Assembly (NCBI GenBank): GCA_033558025.1
Contig: JAUCEF010000007.1
Coordinates: 4,836,001 to 4,900,000, forward strand
Reading direction: 5' to 3'
From: Phytophthora sp. 'mugwort'
Lineage: Eukaryota; Oomycota; Peronosporomycetes; Peronosporales; Peronosporaceae
Length of the DNA stretch: 64,000 bases
Made by a program: the position numbers and the translations under genes. The notes beneath the pieces are model-generated. The model was not told the DNA's origin. It saw only the letters and a list, made by a program, of their open reading frames with translations, and did no database searches. Shown here in pieces: positions 43,676 through 53,451 of this stretch (the stretch's first letter is position 1; each line of letters starts with the position of its first letter).

Positions 43676-44104
43676 AGCAGCATCCACGTCCCCGTCTTGG
43701 TCCACGAAAGCTGCTCAACGCCACCAGGCGAAAAGTATCCGTCTGCAGAGCGAGGCGTCTTGTACTGGACGACTATTTTTGCGGTTCCAACCACCAGCAT
43801 CCGTTTCACACTTTCCCATAGCCAGCAATTGAAAAAAACTGTAATAGTCCCATGGTCGTCACTAAAAAGCAAAACCACATACAAAACAAATTGCATGCCT
43901 TGTTCTGAATAAATAATATACTCGCTTCCCTTGGAAAGCAAATCTTTCTAGGTGCCATGACTGCATCAACACAACCAGCAAATATAGGCGCCCAAGGAAC
44001 CAGTGTCAATACGTTGGGTAGTTTCAACACAGCAATCGTGGCCTCCCAAATCCCATACGCTCCTTTGTGTTTTGCTCGCTGTTCCCCATGCCCACCCCCG
44101 TCGA
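43676..44104. other. Spacer between PP2C and channel genes
   Basis: A 429-bp spacer between two minus-strand genes. A minus-strand frame (43941 to 43669) overlaps the channel start and has one hydrophobic stretch, but I could not join it to the channel by a good splice pair. It should contain the channel promoter. Confidence 0.4.
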
Positions 44105-45351
44105 TCAAAAGAAGACAACAACTGCAGTGATATCATCAATCACGTCTTCTTCAGCATCCCATCGCTCGCACGCCTCGTCTATCAAAGCTGTACATGCCTC
44201 CTGTGGTGACATGCCAGACTCGAGGATGCACGCAGCTACAAACTCAATGCACTCGTCTGTTGTCATAAACTCCCAAATGCCGTCACTGGCGAGTACTGCA
44301 AACGCAGGAGGTTGCTCGTCCTTCTCTTTCTTCTTGCGGTTGTTAACCTTGCTGAATTTGAGCGACTCAGCTATGATCACGTCCGGTTCCGCTGTCACAC
44401 CGACCGTTTTGGCGACAGCGTCTCCAAATGAACGCGACATGGCCAGTCCGGGCATATCGACGTCCTGCAGCCAGACTCGGTAGGACCCCCATTCAAATAC
44501 CCGTCCGTTATTCCTCTCAATCCGCGCACACTCGTCCGGTACGTCTGGTTTGTGGTCCTTTGTCTCACACTGGAGCTCGTACCGCTGCTGCTCGTCGGAA
44601 TATCTCGCCACGACAGCTCGACTGTCTCCGAGATTGGCAATAAATACGTCCGTCTTGCGCACGAGGATGGCCACAGCCGTCGTGCCGCTCACACTGATGT
44701 CAATGGCACTAGCGTCCAACTTGTCCACAACCGTCTGCGCTGCTTGCTGGAACATCTCGGAGATGACGTCGCACGTGACGCTCGCCTTCCTGGCCACGTG
44801 GACGCTAGGTCCATTGCCATTATTCGCTCGCGGGATCAACTCTGTATATGCCTCTGCCACAGCTCGATGGTATTGTTCCCGTACAAAGTGGCTCACAAAG
44901 GCCCCATGTGGTCCGTGGCCGTCAAAGACTGAGAAGAAGGTGGCGTCCATGTCCTCGGCCAGCGCGTCACAGACGCAGAAGGCGTCCTGGTTCTCTTTGC
45001 GTCGTCGCAGCGGGTCGTTGCCTGCTCTGGAACGTGTGCCCCACCGCAGTCGGCCGCTCCGTGATCGATAGCCTCCCTCTCGGACGCCTGTAAACTCGGG
45101 CTGCTCGACTCTGTCGGCATTCAGCGCCACGCCCGGGACGCCCCCGCCGTACACGAGCAGACTCAAAGTCTGTGCATCTGATTCTGATTCCATCTCGGTC
45201 TTCATGGGCGTCGGCTGCTGCGTGGTGGCTGAGACGTCGTTCGAGTCCAGCAGCGTCGTCTTGGTCCGTGAGAGGCGGCGAGACCGCAACGGTGGCTGCT
45301 CCTCTTGGCCTTCGTATGCGTCCCCCAGCATCAGCAAGTCTAATAGTCGGC

Positions 45352-45401
<50 letters not shown>

Positions 45402-45497
45402 TAATACGTCGGTTAGTAGAGAGAAGAGTGTGCAGTCCGACAGAGAAGAGGCGACAGCACCTTCATCTAGGCAAACTTTGGTCAGGATGCAACCCAT
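44105..45497 (-). CDS. PP2C-type Ser/Thr protein phosphatase
   Basis: The main exon (45339-44105) encodes a PPM/PP2C catalytic domain: RRKENQDAFCVCDAL, FFSVFDGHGPHGAF with the metal-binding Asp and Gly, VFIANLGDSRAVV, VLASDGIWEFMTTDEC and the final DDITAVVVFF. All the main metal-ligand Asp residues are present. If translation began inside this exon, the ATG at 45331 would be used. A better model adds a 37-nt first exon (45497-45461, MGCILTKVCLDE) across a 121-nt intron that holds the (GA)n tract. That gives 423 residues with an MGC start suited to N-myristoylation and palmitoylation, so attachment to membranes. The exon model is inferred; the phosphatase is certain. Confidence 0.88.
45352..45399. 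repeat. (GA)n microsatellite in the proposed PP2C intron
   Basis: About 48 bases of GA repeats with one AA interruption, read as (CT)n on the coding strand. This would act as the polypyrimidine tract just before the proposed 3' splice site ATTAG at 45340. Confidence 0.9.
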
Positions 45498-46206
45498 TCG
45501 TCCGACGACAGCGCTATGCTTCAACTTGAGCGATGAAGAGCGAGACGGGACGTGGCGAAGGCTGAAACGACCCGCGCTTTATTGAGCAAGTGAGATATGA
45601 GAAGCCACGGTTTGGTTGGGTTGTGAGTGCTGCTACCATGCGTGAGGGGGGATGCGGATTAGTATGTGCTGCTAGTGGCCAAGTTGGAAGGTAACCAGCC
45701 AGTCGGACAGCATAACGTTGTGCTCTTATATAATTTACTTAAATAAAATTAATCGGGTCAGTGTTGCTACGTAGCGCGGCAAAAGTAAGACGGCGGAGGC
45801 AAGCAGTGTCGTTATGTGAATGTTATTATATGACCTGCTGTCGAGAGGATTGAACGCATCATAACGACGATCGCCCTTCATCGGATTAGATAATTCAGTT
45901 CCATTATCATAAGACTTTCGTTTTTTTCGTTCATACAAAGAGAAAATCACAGAATTTGCTTGTAATAAACGTAATATTCTCTGACAATGTCTAGATTGCT
46001 CCCGTCCAGCAGAATCCTATACTTCGTGTTGCTTTATTCATCGCCACCTCGGCTACACATGGCATTTAATTAGTTTGCACACCTCCCTTGCTCGTCAGAG
46101 AGTGTCTTAACCCCACAATTTCCGCTTCAACATTGACCAAGCTGTAGTACCCTCATCCGTCAATTGTTGTCACATCGACTTGCCGCCCACACTTCGGTTG
46201 ACCGGG
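45498..46206. promoter_or_regulatory. Divergent promoter region between PP2C and the Myb/MADF-like gene
   Basis: About 700 bp between two genes transcribed away from each other. It is AT-rich around 45725-45960, and no long frame is convincing. No specific binding site is claimed. Confidence 0.4.
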
Positions 46207-47211
46207 ATGGTGCTGTTCCTTGAGGTCGAGGCGCTGCGGCTGCTGGACCTGTATGCGGCGCTACGCGCCGACCCGAGCAACGTGACGAACAACGGCGTGT
46301 TGCTGAAGCAGCACGCGCGCGAGATGCTGACGGCATCGCTGAACAAGAGCTTCCCGCGCGAGCAGCCGTGGACAGAGAAACAAGTGTCCGTCAAGTTTAA
46401 GAACGTGCGCAGCGAATACGCCGAGTTCAAGTGGCTAAGCGCCCAGCCAGGCTTCCAGGCGGACGGCGCGGGGATGAGCGAGGACTGGTGGCAGGGCGTT
46501 AAGCGACTGCGCCCCAAATGCCACGCGTTTAAAGGCAAATTGCCGTGGGTTTTCGAGTCCAGGATGAAGCAGATCGTGGGCGACGGCGGCCCGGACTATT
46601 CCCAGCAGCCGCCGGCGAAGAGGCGGCAGGAAAAGGAGAAGGAGACAGGAGAAGATGGAGACAGAGAACCGCTGGAGCAGGAGCAGCAGGCGGTGGAGGT
46701 GGAGGCTGTAGAAAATACTGTGAGGGCTGTACAAGTGGAGACGCTGGCAACGGACAAGGTGGCCAGTGCTCCTCGGTCGTGCCACAAGCGGAAGCGCGAT
46801 GACGATGACGATGACGATAGTGAAGATGGTACTCAATCTAGGTATACCCGAGACCGGGAGCAGGAGCAAGTCAGCAGCAGTGCGACAACTGTGCTTGACG
46901 ACAGCTACAGCCGCTCGTTGGCCAGGTCAGTGGAGCAAAGTTCGGTGGCGGCTGCGGGCATGGCACACGGCTTCCAAGACCTGATTACGCTCTTTCAAGA
47001 GCAGACAGCCAAGTGTCAGGAGCTGGAGCAGCAGCTGACTCAGCGCAACACGCAGACGCCGTCACTCGTCTTGGCTGAACAGCGCAGCGTGCTGCTGGCC
47101 ATTGCACGCTCGTTGGAGCAGAGCACACGCGCCACCGCTGACATGGCGCAAGGCTACCGCGAGCTGGTGGGGGCCTTCGTGCGGGGGTCACAGCGTCATC
47201 CAGCAGTGTGA
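46207..47211 (+). CDS. Myb/SANT- or MADF-like DNA-binding protein
   Basis: The first ATG is at 46207, giving 334 residues. Residues ~10-115 form a three-helix trihelix/Myb-like domain: LLDLYAALRADPSN, then EQPWTEKQVSVKFKNVRSEY and DWWQGVKRLRPKCHAFKG. This pattern is common in oomycete proteins derived from or related to transposon-linked Myb_DNA-bind and MADF domains. A Glu/Lys-rich region with a seven-Asp run follows. The C-terminal third has two similar copies (LARSVEQSSVAAAGMAHGFQ and IARSLEQSTRATADMAQGYR) with a coiled coil between them. Nuclear DNA binding is inferred. Two palindromes follow the stop codon. Confidence 0.7.
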   Translation: MVLFLEVEALRLLDLYAALRADPSNVTNNGVLLKQHAREMLTASLNKSFPREQPWTEKQVSVKFKNVRSEYAEFKWLSAQPGFQADGAGMSEDWWQGVKRLRPKCHAFKGKLPWVFESRMKQIVGDGGPDYSQQPPAKRRQEKEKETGEDGDREPLEQEQQAVEVEAVENTVRAVQVETLATDKVASAPRSCHKRKRDDDDDDDSEDGTQSRYTRDREQEQVSSSATTVLDDSYSRSLARSVEQSSVAAAGMAHGFQDLITLFQEQTAKCQELEQQLTQRNTQTPSLVLAEQRSVLLAIARSLEQSTRATADMAQGYRELVGAFVRGSQRHPAV

Positions 47212-47253
47212 GTGCTATTAATAGCACGCGTCTGTCACCCGTTAAGGTGACAG
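47212..47253. terminator. Two adjacent hairpins directly after the Myb/MADF-like stop codon
   Basis: GTGCTATTAATAGCAC at 47212-47227 is a perfect 16-bp palindrome beginning one base after the TGA. CTGTCACC-CGTTAA-GGTGACAG at 47232-47253 is a perfect 8-bp stem with a 6-nt loop. They resemble RNA stem-loops of a 3' UTR. Role unknown. Confidence 0.5.
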
Positions 47254-47660
47254 TTCATTAGGGTGCCACTTCCGTCGCCAGAGTCTGCAGCTGCGCGACT
47301 GTCTGTCTGCCGACTCAGCTCATAAGGAAATATGATTGCGAAGCGATGTCGCCTCGACGTATTGACCATGTGTGTAGACGGAAGGAATCAGCATCAGAAA
47401 TCTGTAGGCTCAGTTCAACCCAGAAATGGGGTTCAGAGACGTCCGCACCGAGAGGAGCTATGAAGAATGAATGCATGCAGTGAAGAGACCGACGCGAGGA
47501 TAGCTGAGTTTCTCTTCTCCCGCAAGACATTGGACCGTTGGTGGTAGATACAAGTATTTTAAATGTCTTACTTACAGACGCGTGGCTGCTACGTTGCATT
47601 ATGGTCTTCGCTTTCCTCTCAGCAGCGCAGCTACAAACAATACTTACACAGTAGCGGATT
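47254..47660. other. Convergent intergenic stretch
   Basis: A 407-bp stretch between the convergent Myb/MADF-like and HSF genes. Nothing but presumed 3' UTR sequence is seen. Confidence 0.4.
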
Positions 47661-48506
47661 TCACAGACTGGTGGAGGGCACGAACTCGAAGCTCTTGTGC
47701 AGGTTCACGGGGTGCATGGTATAGGGCGGCACGGCTGCAACCGGTGGGTACATGCACATGTACGACTCGTCCGTCGGTGGCAGCAGGCAGTCGATCCAGT
47801 CGAGCGGCTCGGTCTGTCCGTTGTCACCGTTGCATCCATTCATCAAGTCATAGTCCCTCGTAGCTGCGTACGATTCCGACGACAACGCGGGGCTGTAGTA
47901 GCGCCGGCTCGGATGCGTTTGCTGCGCGTGACGGACGTCGTGCAGCTTCAGCATGACGTTGGCGTCCGCAGTCGCCGGAAAGGGCAGGCGACATCTATTG
48001 TCGCCGGAGAGCAACATGCTCTCGAAGGCCGTCGGGTACGCGGCTGGGCTGGTTTCCTTCTTCCAGTAGGGCATGACGGACGCGCGGGCTGCGGCTGAGG
48101 GCCGGTACTTGGGCAAGGCGTGCGGGCTGAGTGACTTTTTGCGCGTAATCCGCCAGGAAAGCTCAGGCTGGTCACGCAGGAAGAAATCGTTGGAAAAGGT
48201 GCAGACGATAGCCTTGGATTTGGTCCATTTGCGGAAGTTGAAATAGTTGAGCTGGCGTTGGAAGCTCGTGTACTTGCAGTGTTTGAAGTACTTTGGCAGT
48301 ACACGCGCCGTCATCTCCTGCATGTCGTGGATCTCGAAGGCGCGGCCGTCGGGCGTCCAGCGCAGCACGGCGTCGCTTTCCTCTAGGAGCATGCGGCGCA
48401 GGCTCTTAAGAAACGGCGCCACCTCGCGCGGCGCAGTGGCTGCGGTACTATCGTCCTTGGTCTGGCGGTAGTTGCTGCTGGGGCTGCTATTCGTGTTGCA
48501 CTGCAT
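47661..48506 (-). CDS. Heat-shock-factor-type transcription factor
   Basis: A single exon from the ATG at 48506, 281 residues. Residues ~29-125 are an HSF DNA-binding domain: VAPFLKSLRRMLLEESDAVL, then RWTPDGRAFEIHD, VLPKYFKHCKYTSFQRQLNY and FNFRKWTKSKAIVCTFSNDF. The recognition helix around SFQRQLNYFNF is intact, and RITRKKS closes the domain. No clear heptad trimerisation region follows, so it may differ in oligomer state from classical HSFs. The rest is low-complexity. Oomycetes have expanded HSF families, so the stimulus cannot be told. It acts in the nucleus. Confidence 0.92.
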   Translation of the reverse strand: MQCNTNSSPSSNYRQTKDDSTAATAPREVAPFLKSLRRMLLEESDAVLRWTPDGRAFEIHDMQEMTARVLPKYFKHCKYTSFQRQLNYFNFRKWTKSKAIVCTFSNDFFLRDQPELSWRITRKKSLSPHALPKYRPSAAARASVMPYWKKETSPAAYPTAFESMLLSGDNRCRLPFPATADANVMLKLHDVRHAQQTHPSRRYYSPALSSESYAATRDYDLMNGCNGDNGQTEPLDWIDCLLPPTDESYMCMYPPVAAVPPYTMHPVNLHKSFEFVPSTSL

Positions 48507-49727
48507 GGTGATCGTCCGTCGGTCGGTCAAAGATGAGACTGGGGCTGTCAGTTGAAGCGGCTTGCACTAGACGATGCAAATTCAAACCTGAGTCTCGTCC
48601 GGCCAGCTTCGGGATGGTCACCCGCGTGCACTCTGCCGCTGGCTACACCGTGCTCCAATGCTGACACACGTCGCGCCACTCTGGCGTGTTTTCTCGCAGC
48701 AACGGCCCCATCCTCGGGGCTGCTGACTCGCCCGCACCGCTCGTCACTGACTGGACGGGGTTGCACACGGATCTCTTTACTGGCGGCAATGGCGGCCTCC
48801 GACAGGCCGTGAAAGACCGCTTCAACTTGCACTCAAATGCTGAACAGAAGAGCCCTTGGCCTTGACGCTTGGTCCCACACGGCATCACGTTTCCCTGATT
48901 TCGTCTGAGCCTGCACGATGGTGCCTCGTCCGTGCAGCCACTAGCACAGCAAGCCAGCAGAGAATCCATCGCCGTCGTCGAGCTCCTCGCTGCAGTACGA
49001 GTCGTGTGTTCGACGGCAGTGGATGGCGCTGAGCGCGGGCGAGTGCTACTATTCTCTCACTAGGTCCTGTTCGCCACATCCCCGTAGTCAGACGCCGCTT
49101 GCTGCCGCCAGCTCTGCTTGCTGCGACTAGCGTCCTGGGGCTGATAAGACCTTCAACTCGCGCAGTCATCGCGCTCATCTTCGAAGTCACTACTCTAGTC
49201 GTCGCGTCGAATCGCCGCCTGATAGGTACACCGATCGTAACACGGTCGTCGAGCACTGAAACGCGGTGGCGCCGCCAGGAATTCAAACGTACGCTCCGCT
49301 ACCCTCGCTAAGGCTCGCGCTGCTTGCTTGTATGCTGATGCACACCGCCGGTCTACTGCTCTTTGCCAAGGTAGCAGCCATCTACGCGGGCAATTACAGA
49401 TGCACCTGGTACTGCAATCGATTGTCCGGCGTCTCCACCGTGCTAACTCGAACGACTGGGCGCCAAGCCCAATGCAAGCAAGTCACGAGAGCCGGTGGGG
49501 CGGTGCCACTGCGATCACCGGAGCCGCTCACACAAATGTCCACCGAATGTCAGCACGAAGAATTTTTCGTCGTCTGTCGCGGACGGACATCCATACCTTA
49601 CCTGCCTGCTGCAGCATTGACGGTAACTTCAACATGGACATGGGCACGGACGCCCGCTGTCAACGGCTAAGTATGAGCTGCATATCGTATACGGTCACTA
49701 CCTATGCATTTCCTATCTCCTAGCTAC
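48507..49727. other. 1.2 kb intergenic stretch upstream of HSF
   Basis: Frames up to 134 codons exist on both strands (for example 49266-49670 plus and 48969-48643 minus). None has a recognisable domain, and composition differs little among frames. I see no supported gene. The HSF promoter should lie near 48510-48900. Confidence 0.4.
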
Positions 49728-52709
49728 TTACGCGGCGGTGGACGTCGCGATGCTGGCCGCGTCTGCTGCCGGCGCCGGCGTCTTTACCACGTACACTTGG
49801 CGAACCTGCTTGACTTTCGCCTTCGCGGCTAAGCCCCGCGGCTTTGTCTTCTCAACGACGCGTTTGACCGGCTTCTGCTTTCGAGAATTCCCTCCGGCAA
49901 TCGGCGTCGATGCCTTCCGTTCGTTTGACTTGCGGGTCGAGTTCACTTGTGCTTGCTTCTCCCTGCGAGATTTCTGCTCTCGCTTTGTCTCCGTCACGGA
50001 TGCCACCTTCACATACTGCGGCCGCTTCTTCGGGATAGGCGACTCCGCCGGGGCCTCTCCGGCCACCTGCTCTGTGGGCTTTCCAGGGCTGGCAGACTGC
50101 GTCGACTCCGCAGTAAATGTGTTGCCGCTGTCAGCAGTAGCCTTCGCTTGCATGTGCTTGTTATTCGGTCCAGAGATCCGTGCTGGCTGTTTGAGTTGTT
50201 TCGACCTCGGTTTCTTGTCCTTAGGTACCTGCTCCACACTTCTGCGCGAGTTGGTGACCTTCCCACGTGGCCTAGATGCAGCTTGCGTGTCAACCACCTT
50301 AGACGTAATGCCGAACGTTTCTTGAACTTGTTCCCCCTTGCCCTGCTTATTAACATGTTCGTCCACTAGCGCACGTGCGCTTTTCTTTTCATTGGGTTCT
50401 AGTGCAGCTGCTTCGGTTGACGTCAGCCGTTGACGAAGTTGCTTCTTCTCGGTGAGCATGGCTCGCCGCGACTTGACCGTCTCGAAGCCTTCGTCCTCGT
50501 GGTTCACCTCGATACCTTCCTGCTGGTCCGTCAACACCACGACACGTCCACTGGATCCCTCTGCAATCTGCTTCAGCAGCGCTACTTCTGAGGGATCCAC
50601 CTTCGACCGCTGAGCAGATGTCACTTCCAACTTTTTGTTAGAGCGACGCTGGGTGGCTTTGCTTTTTTCTGCATCACGACCATCGTTTCTTGTCGGAGTA
50701 TTGCGCTTACCGCGTTCCGGTGTCTTAATCTTTTTGGGTCTCGATCTTTCGATATTCACGGCAGGACTCTGCGAGTTTCGGACCTGCTGCGCATGCTGCG
50801 TAGCACGAGAGGTGATCGACCGCAAACCCCGAGAAGATTTCACCACATGCGACCCAACTTCTTGTTGAGCAGGCTGTTTTGTCGCCTGACGCTTAGGGAC
50901 ACGCTTGCCATTACTCTCCTCGGTAGACGCCAGGACATCTGCATTGTCGACGGTTAATTCTGCAAGCACCGCATTAGACGAGACTGAGCATGGTGTCTCG
51001 CTGGCACTCATAAGGTCCTTGGAAACTGCTTCCTTCTGCATGGAGTTGACAGTCGAAGCATCGCCGACAACGACAACAGCAACGGTCTCCTCGGTTTTTG
51101 CACTACTCGTCGTAGTCTTCGAGCTTGCTACTTTCGAAATTGCCTCTGTTTTCCTTCCGCATCTCTTGGCAGCGGGCGTCGCTCCGGATACTGTGGAAAC
51201 ATGCGCACTTTTTTGGTCTGTACCTCCATTTCGACCACCTGCATATCGCTTGCCTGAAGCAGCCTTGTCGTCGGCATTCACCATTCTACCGGTCTTTGGA
51301 TCAAACAACATCTTCGGACGTTTCAGAAGTTGCACTTGCTGTAGCGGAGTGGGACTGCTGCTGGCAGATGAGTTCGAGGAAGACTCTGTACTGCTTTCGG
51401 TCGCTTCGGCCACTGGTGTAGATACGTCCTCATCTTGTGACCAGGCGTTGGCTGATTGATGCGAAGTTGTACGAGCCGATCCCTGCTCTGGTGACGGTAG
51501 ATTGCGCCAATTCATTAGCCTCGCCGGTGCCGCATCTGCTGTAATGGGTGAGGTCTTGGGGGACGGAGACGGGGAAGCTGGCACTGGGGACTGGGTCAAT
51601 GAACGATCTGGTTGCGGGGAGCGGAAGCGAGAACTGTCTGGTCCACTCGGAAGGGACGGTGAGGATGAACGTCCGTCTCGCCGTATCAGTCGGCTACTAC
51701 CCCAGTCCATGCGGTGCGGACTGTGGCTTAAGACACGGTCTCTGTCACCAGACGCCACCATGTCGAAGCGTGCATCGCTGCGACTAAAGTGGGTATGGCT
51801 GTCATTCGGGACCGGGGATATGACTTTGTTGGTAGACTCATTCCGTCCTTGCTCTCGACCGTAGCCATCGTCATGCCGCGAGTAACGACCACGCGACCAG
51901 CGATCGTCGTCATCTCGGGAGTAGCGATCTCTTGACCAACGATCATCTTCATCGCGGTCGTAGCGGCCCTTCGACCAATGATCATCTTCATCTCGTCCGT
52001 CGCGATCACGAGACCAACGGTCATCCTGCATCGGACGATACATCTCTTCCTGCTCGTTGAAATGGGACCATCGGCCCGTGGCTCTTCCGTGTTGATGACC
52101 TGATTGTTGCGGACCTATGGACGGCGACCTGTCAGCAGCAGAAGCATGTCCTTCTCCATAGTGCATCTGCGCCTCCTCCGCTGCTTCTTTCAAGTCCGGA
52201 AACTCTATTTCCTTCTGCATCTGGCGACGAATGTTGTTATGGGCAATGTCATGCTCCACGGCGTCGTCTCCCCATCGTCCGGAGCTCTCGGGCGCCACCT
52301 TGGTCCGAACGGGGGCACTGCCAGTGTGAAGATGCTCAGCTACATTCTCAGGCGTCCAGACCTTCTCTGGGAGCGCTGTAGGTGTCACCACACTAGAGGG
52401 AGTAGGCGGAGTCTCGCTTTCCTGGGGTTTCTGCTGCTTCTCGGCGCTTTCGGCCCAGTTGGAGCCAGCGGGCACAAGACTTACGTGCACATCATGTACT
52501 TGGCTTTCCCGCTTCAGACTGGGCGTGTTAAGCGGCGCGGGGGCCGCCACTGACGCGCGTCCGAGAACGAGCATGCGGTTGTTGGGGCGTTGCAGCGGCC
52601 CGGTGGCATTGTCTGGCAGAGGCTTCGTCCGCAGCGGCGCCTTAAAGACGGCGCTGAGGTTGCGACTGGAGAACTTGGCCTTGGGCTTGGCGCTGGCCGT
52701 CGGGTTCAT
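49728..52709 (-). CDS. Large disordered protein with BAT2_N-like N terminus
   Basis: An uninterrupted 993-codon frame from the ATG at 52709. Residues ~40-95 (NRMLVLGRASVAAPAPLNTP, then HDVHVSLVPAGSNWAES) resemble the BAT2_N segment of PRRC2 proteins and plant MOS1, where a similar LGK-V-P-P-LPS ... VPKG-x-W pattern occurs. Residues ~225-295 contain tandem DDRWSRDRYSR-type repeats (plus-strand 51850-52030). The rest is Ser/Lys/Thr-rich and lacks predicted folds. PRRC2 proteins act in translation initiation and stress granules; MOS1 acts in chromatin and immunity. A role in RNA metabolism is inferred, helped by the R/D-rich repeats. Confidence 0.6.
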   Translation of the reverse strand: MNPTASAKPKAKFSSRNLSAVFKAPLRTKPLPDNATGPLQRPNNRMLVLGRASVAAPAPLNTPSLKRESQVHDVHVSLVPAGSNWAESAEKQQKPQESETPPTPSSVVTPTALPEKVWTPENVAEHLHTGSAPVRTKVAPESSGRWGDDAVEHDIAHNNIRRQMQKEIEFPDLKEAAEEAQMHYGEGHASAADRSPSIGPQQSGHQHGRATGRWSHFNEQEEMYRPMQDDRWSRDRDGRDEDDHWSKGRYDRDEDDRWSRDRYSRDDDDRWSRGRYSRHDDGYGREQGRNESTNKVISPVPNDSHTHFSRSDARFDMVASGDRDRVLSHSPHRMDWGSSRLIRRDGRSSSPSLPSGPDSSRFRSPQPDRSLTQSPVPASPSPSPKTSPITADAAPARLMNWRNLPSPEQGSARTTSHQSANAWSQDEDVSTPVAEATESSTESSSNSSASSSPTPLQQVQLLKRPKMLFDPKTGRMVNADDKAASGKRYAGGRNGGTDQKSAHVSTVSGATPAAKRCGRKTEAISKVASSKTTTSSAKTEETVAVVVVGDASTVNSMQKEAVSKDLMSASETPCSVSSNAVLAELTVDNADVLASTEESNGKRVPKRQATKQPAQQEVGSHVVKSSRGLRSITSRATQHAQQVRNSQSPAVNIERSRPKKIKTPERGKRNTPTRNDGRDAEKSKATQRRSNKKLEVTSAQRSKVDPSEVALLKQIAEGSSGRVVVLTDQQEGIEVNHEDEGFETVKSRRAMLTEKKQLRQRLTSTEAAALEPNEKKSARALVDEHVNKQGKGEQVQETFGITSKVVDTQAASRPRGKVTNSRRSVEQVPKDKKPRSKQLKQPARISGPNNKHMQAKATADSGNTFTAESTQSASPGKPTEQVAGEAPAESPIPKKRPQYVKVASVTETKREQKSRREKQAQVNSTRKSNERKASTPIAGGNSRKQKPVKRVVEKTKPRGLAAKAKVKQVRQVYVVKTPAPAADAASIATSTAA

Positions 52710-53451
52710 AAGAGGTGGCGGGGCTTGTGGGATGGGAGCGGATCTCGAGCTGTGACGCTTGAGGACCTCGCTGGTGTTTTCGGTTTTGATGCGAGTTCAA
52801 CATGGAGCCGCGAGAAAATCGCCGTTGATATAAATGATGGAAGGCTTTCGATACATTTTATAACCAATTGGTGCTTTGGGAAGGTCTTTACTCGATGTTT
52901 ATTGGAGAAGAAAATTAGACAGAAAATAAATATAGACTGTGAAAGGTCATCGTGTTTATATCGGTTTCTCTTCTTCTTCCTTGGAGTCGTACCCGATTGT
53001 CGCGGGGCATTATCACCGATGAGAAGCAGCGACTGCATGCAGCTGTCAGTGCTGTCTAAAACGCTGTAGTTGACCGCTTTTCACTGCTTTCTCCCGACAT
53101 CCGAGACTCCACGTGCATATGCTGCTGTGAATGCCAACGGCGTTCAAAGACTGAGCTGCAAGGCATCACTACGACCGAGAGAGCTCTTCCATGCCACGCG
53201 CGAGACAAATGTGAGTATATTTGTTTCGTGGTATCCGCGAGGTAATAGTGTAAGATAGCCGCCCTCTGCACAGCGAGAAGACGGCGAGCAACAAGAGAGC
53301 CACAACTTGGAGTTGTGTATTAATCTACCAAGGCCTAGCCAATCCATTGAAACCACTCGCTCCAACTCGCCCTGGCCTTTTGAGGAAGCATGTTCGAGGG
53401 TCCCTCTCTCGAGACAAGAGCAAGACGGCAGTTAGCACGAAAAGCAGTCGT
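52710..53451. other. Spacer upstream of the BAT2_N-like gene
   Basis: A 742-bp stretch between two minus-strand genes, with only shadow-sized frames. It should include the promoter of the BAT2_N-like gene and the 3' UTR of the membrane enzyme gene. Confidence 0.4.

Noticed and set aside
49266..49670. 134-codon plus-strand frame with a hydrophobic stretch
   Set aside because: Considered as a small secreted protein, but the hydrophobic part is internal, composition is not gene-like, and the same DNA has similar frames in other registers.
51850..52030. CRISPR-like array
   Set aside because: The repeats are in-frame tandem codons of a protein (DDRWSRDRY units) in a eukaryotic gene, not spaced repeats.
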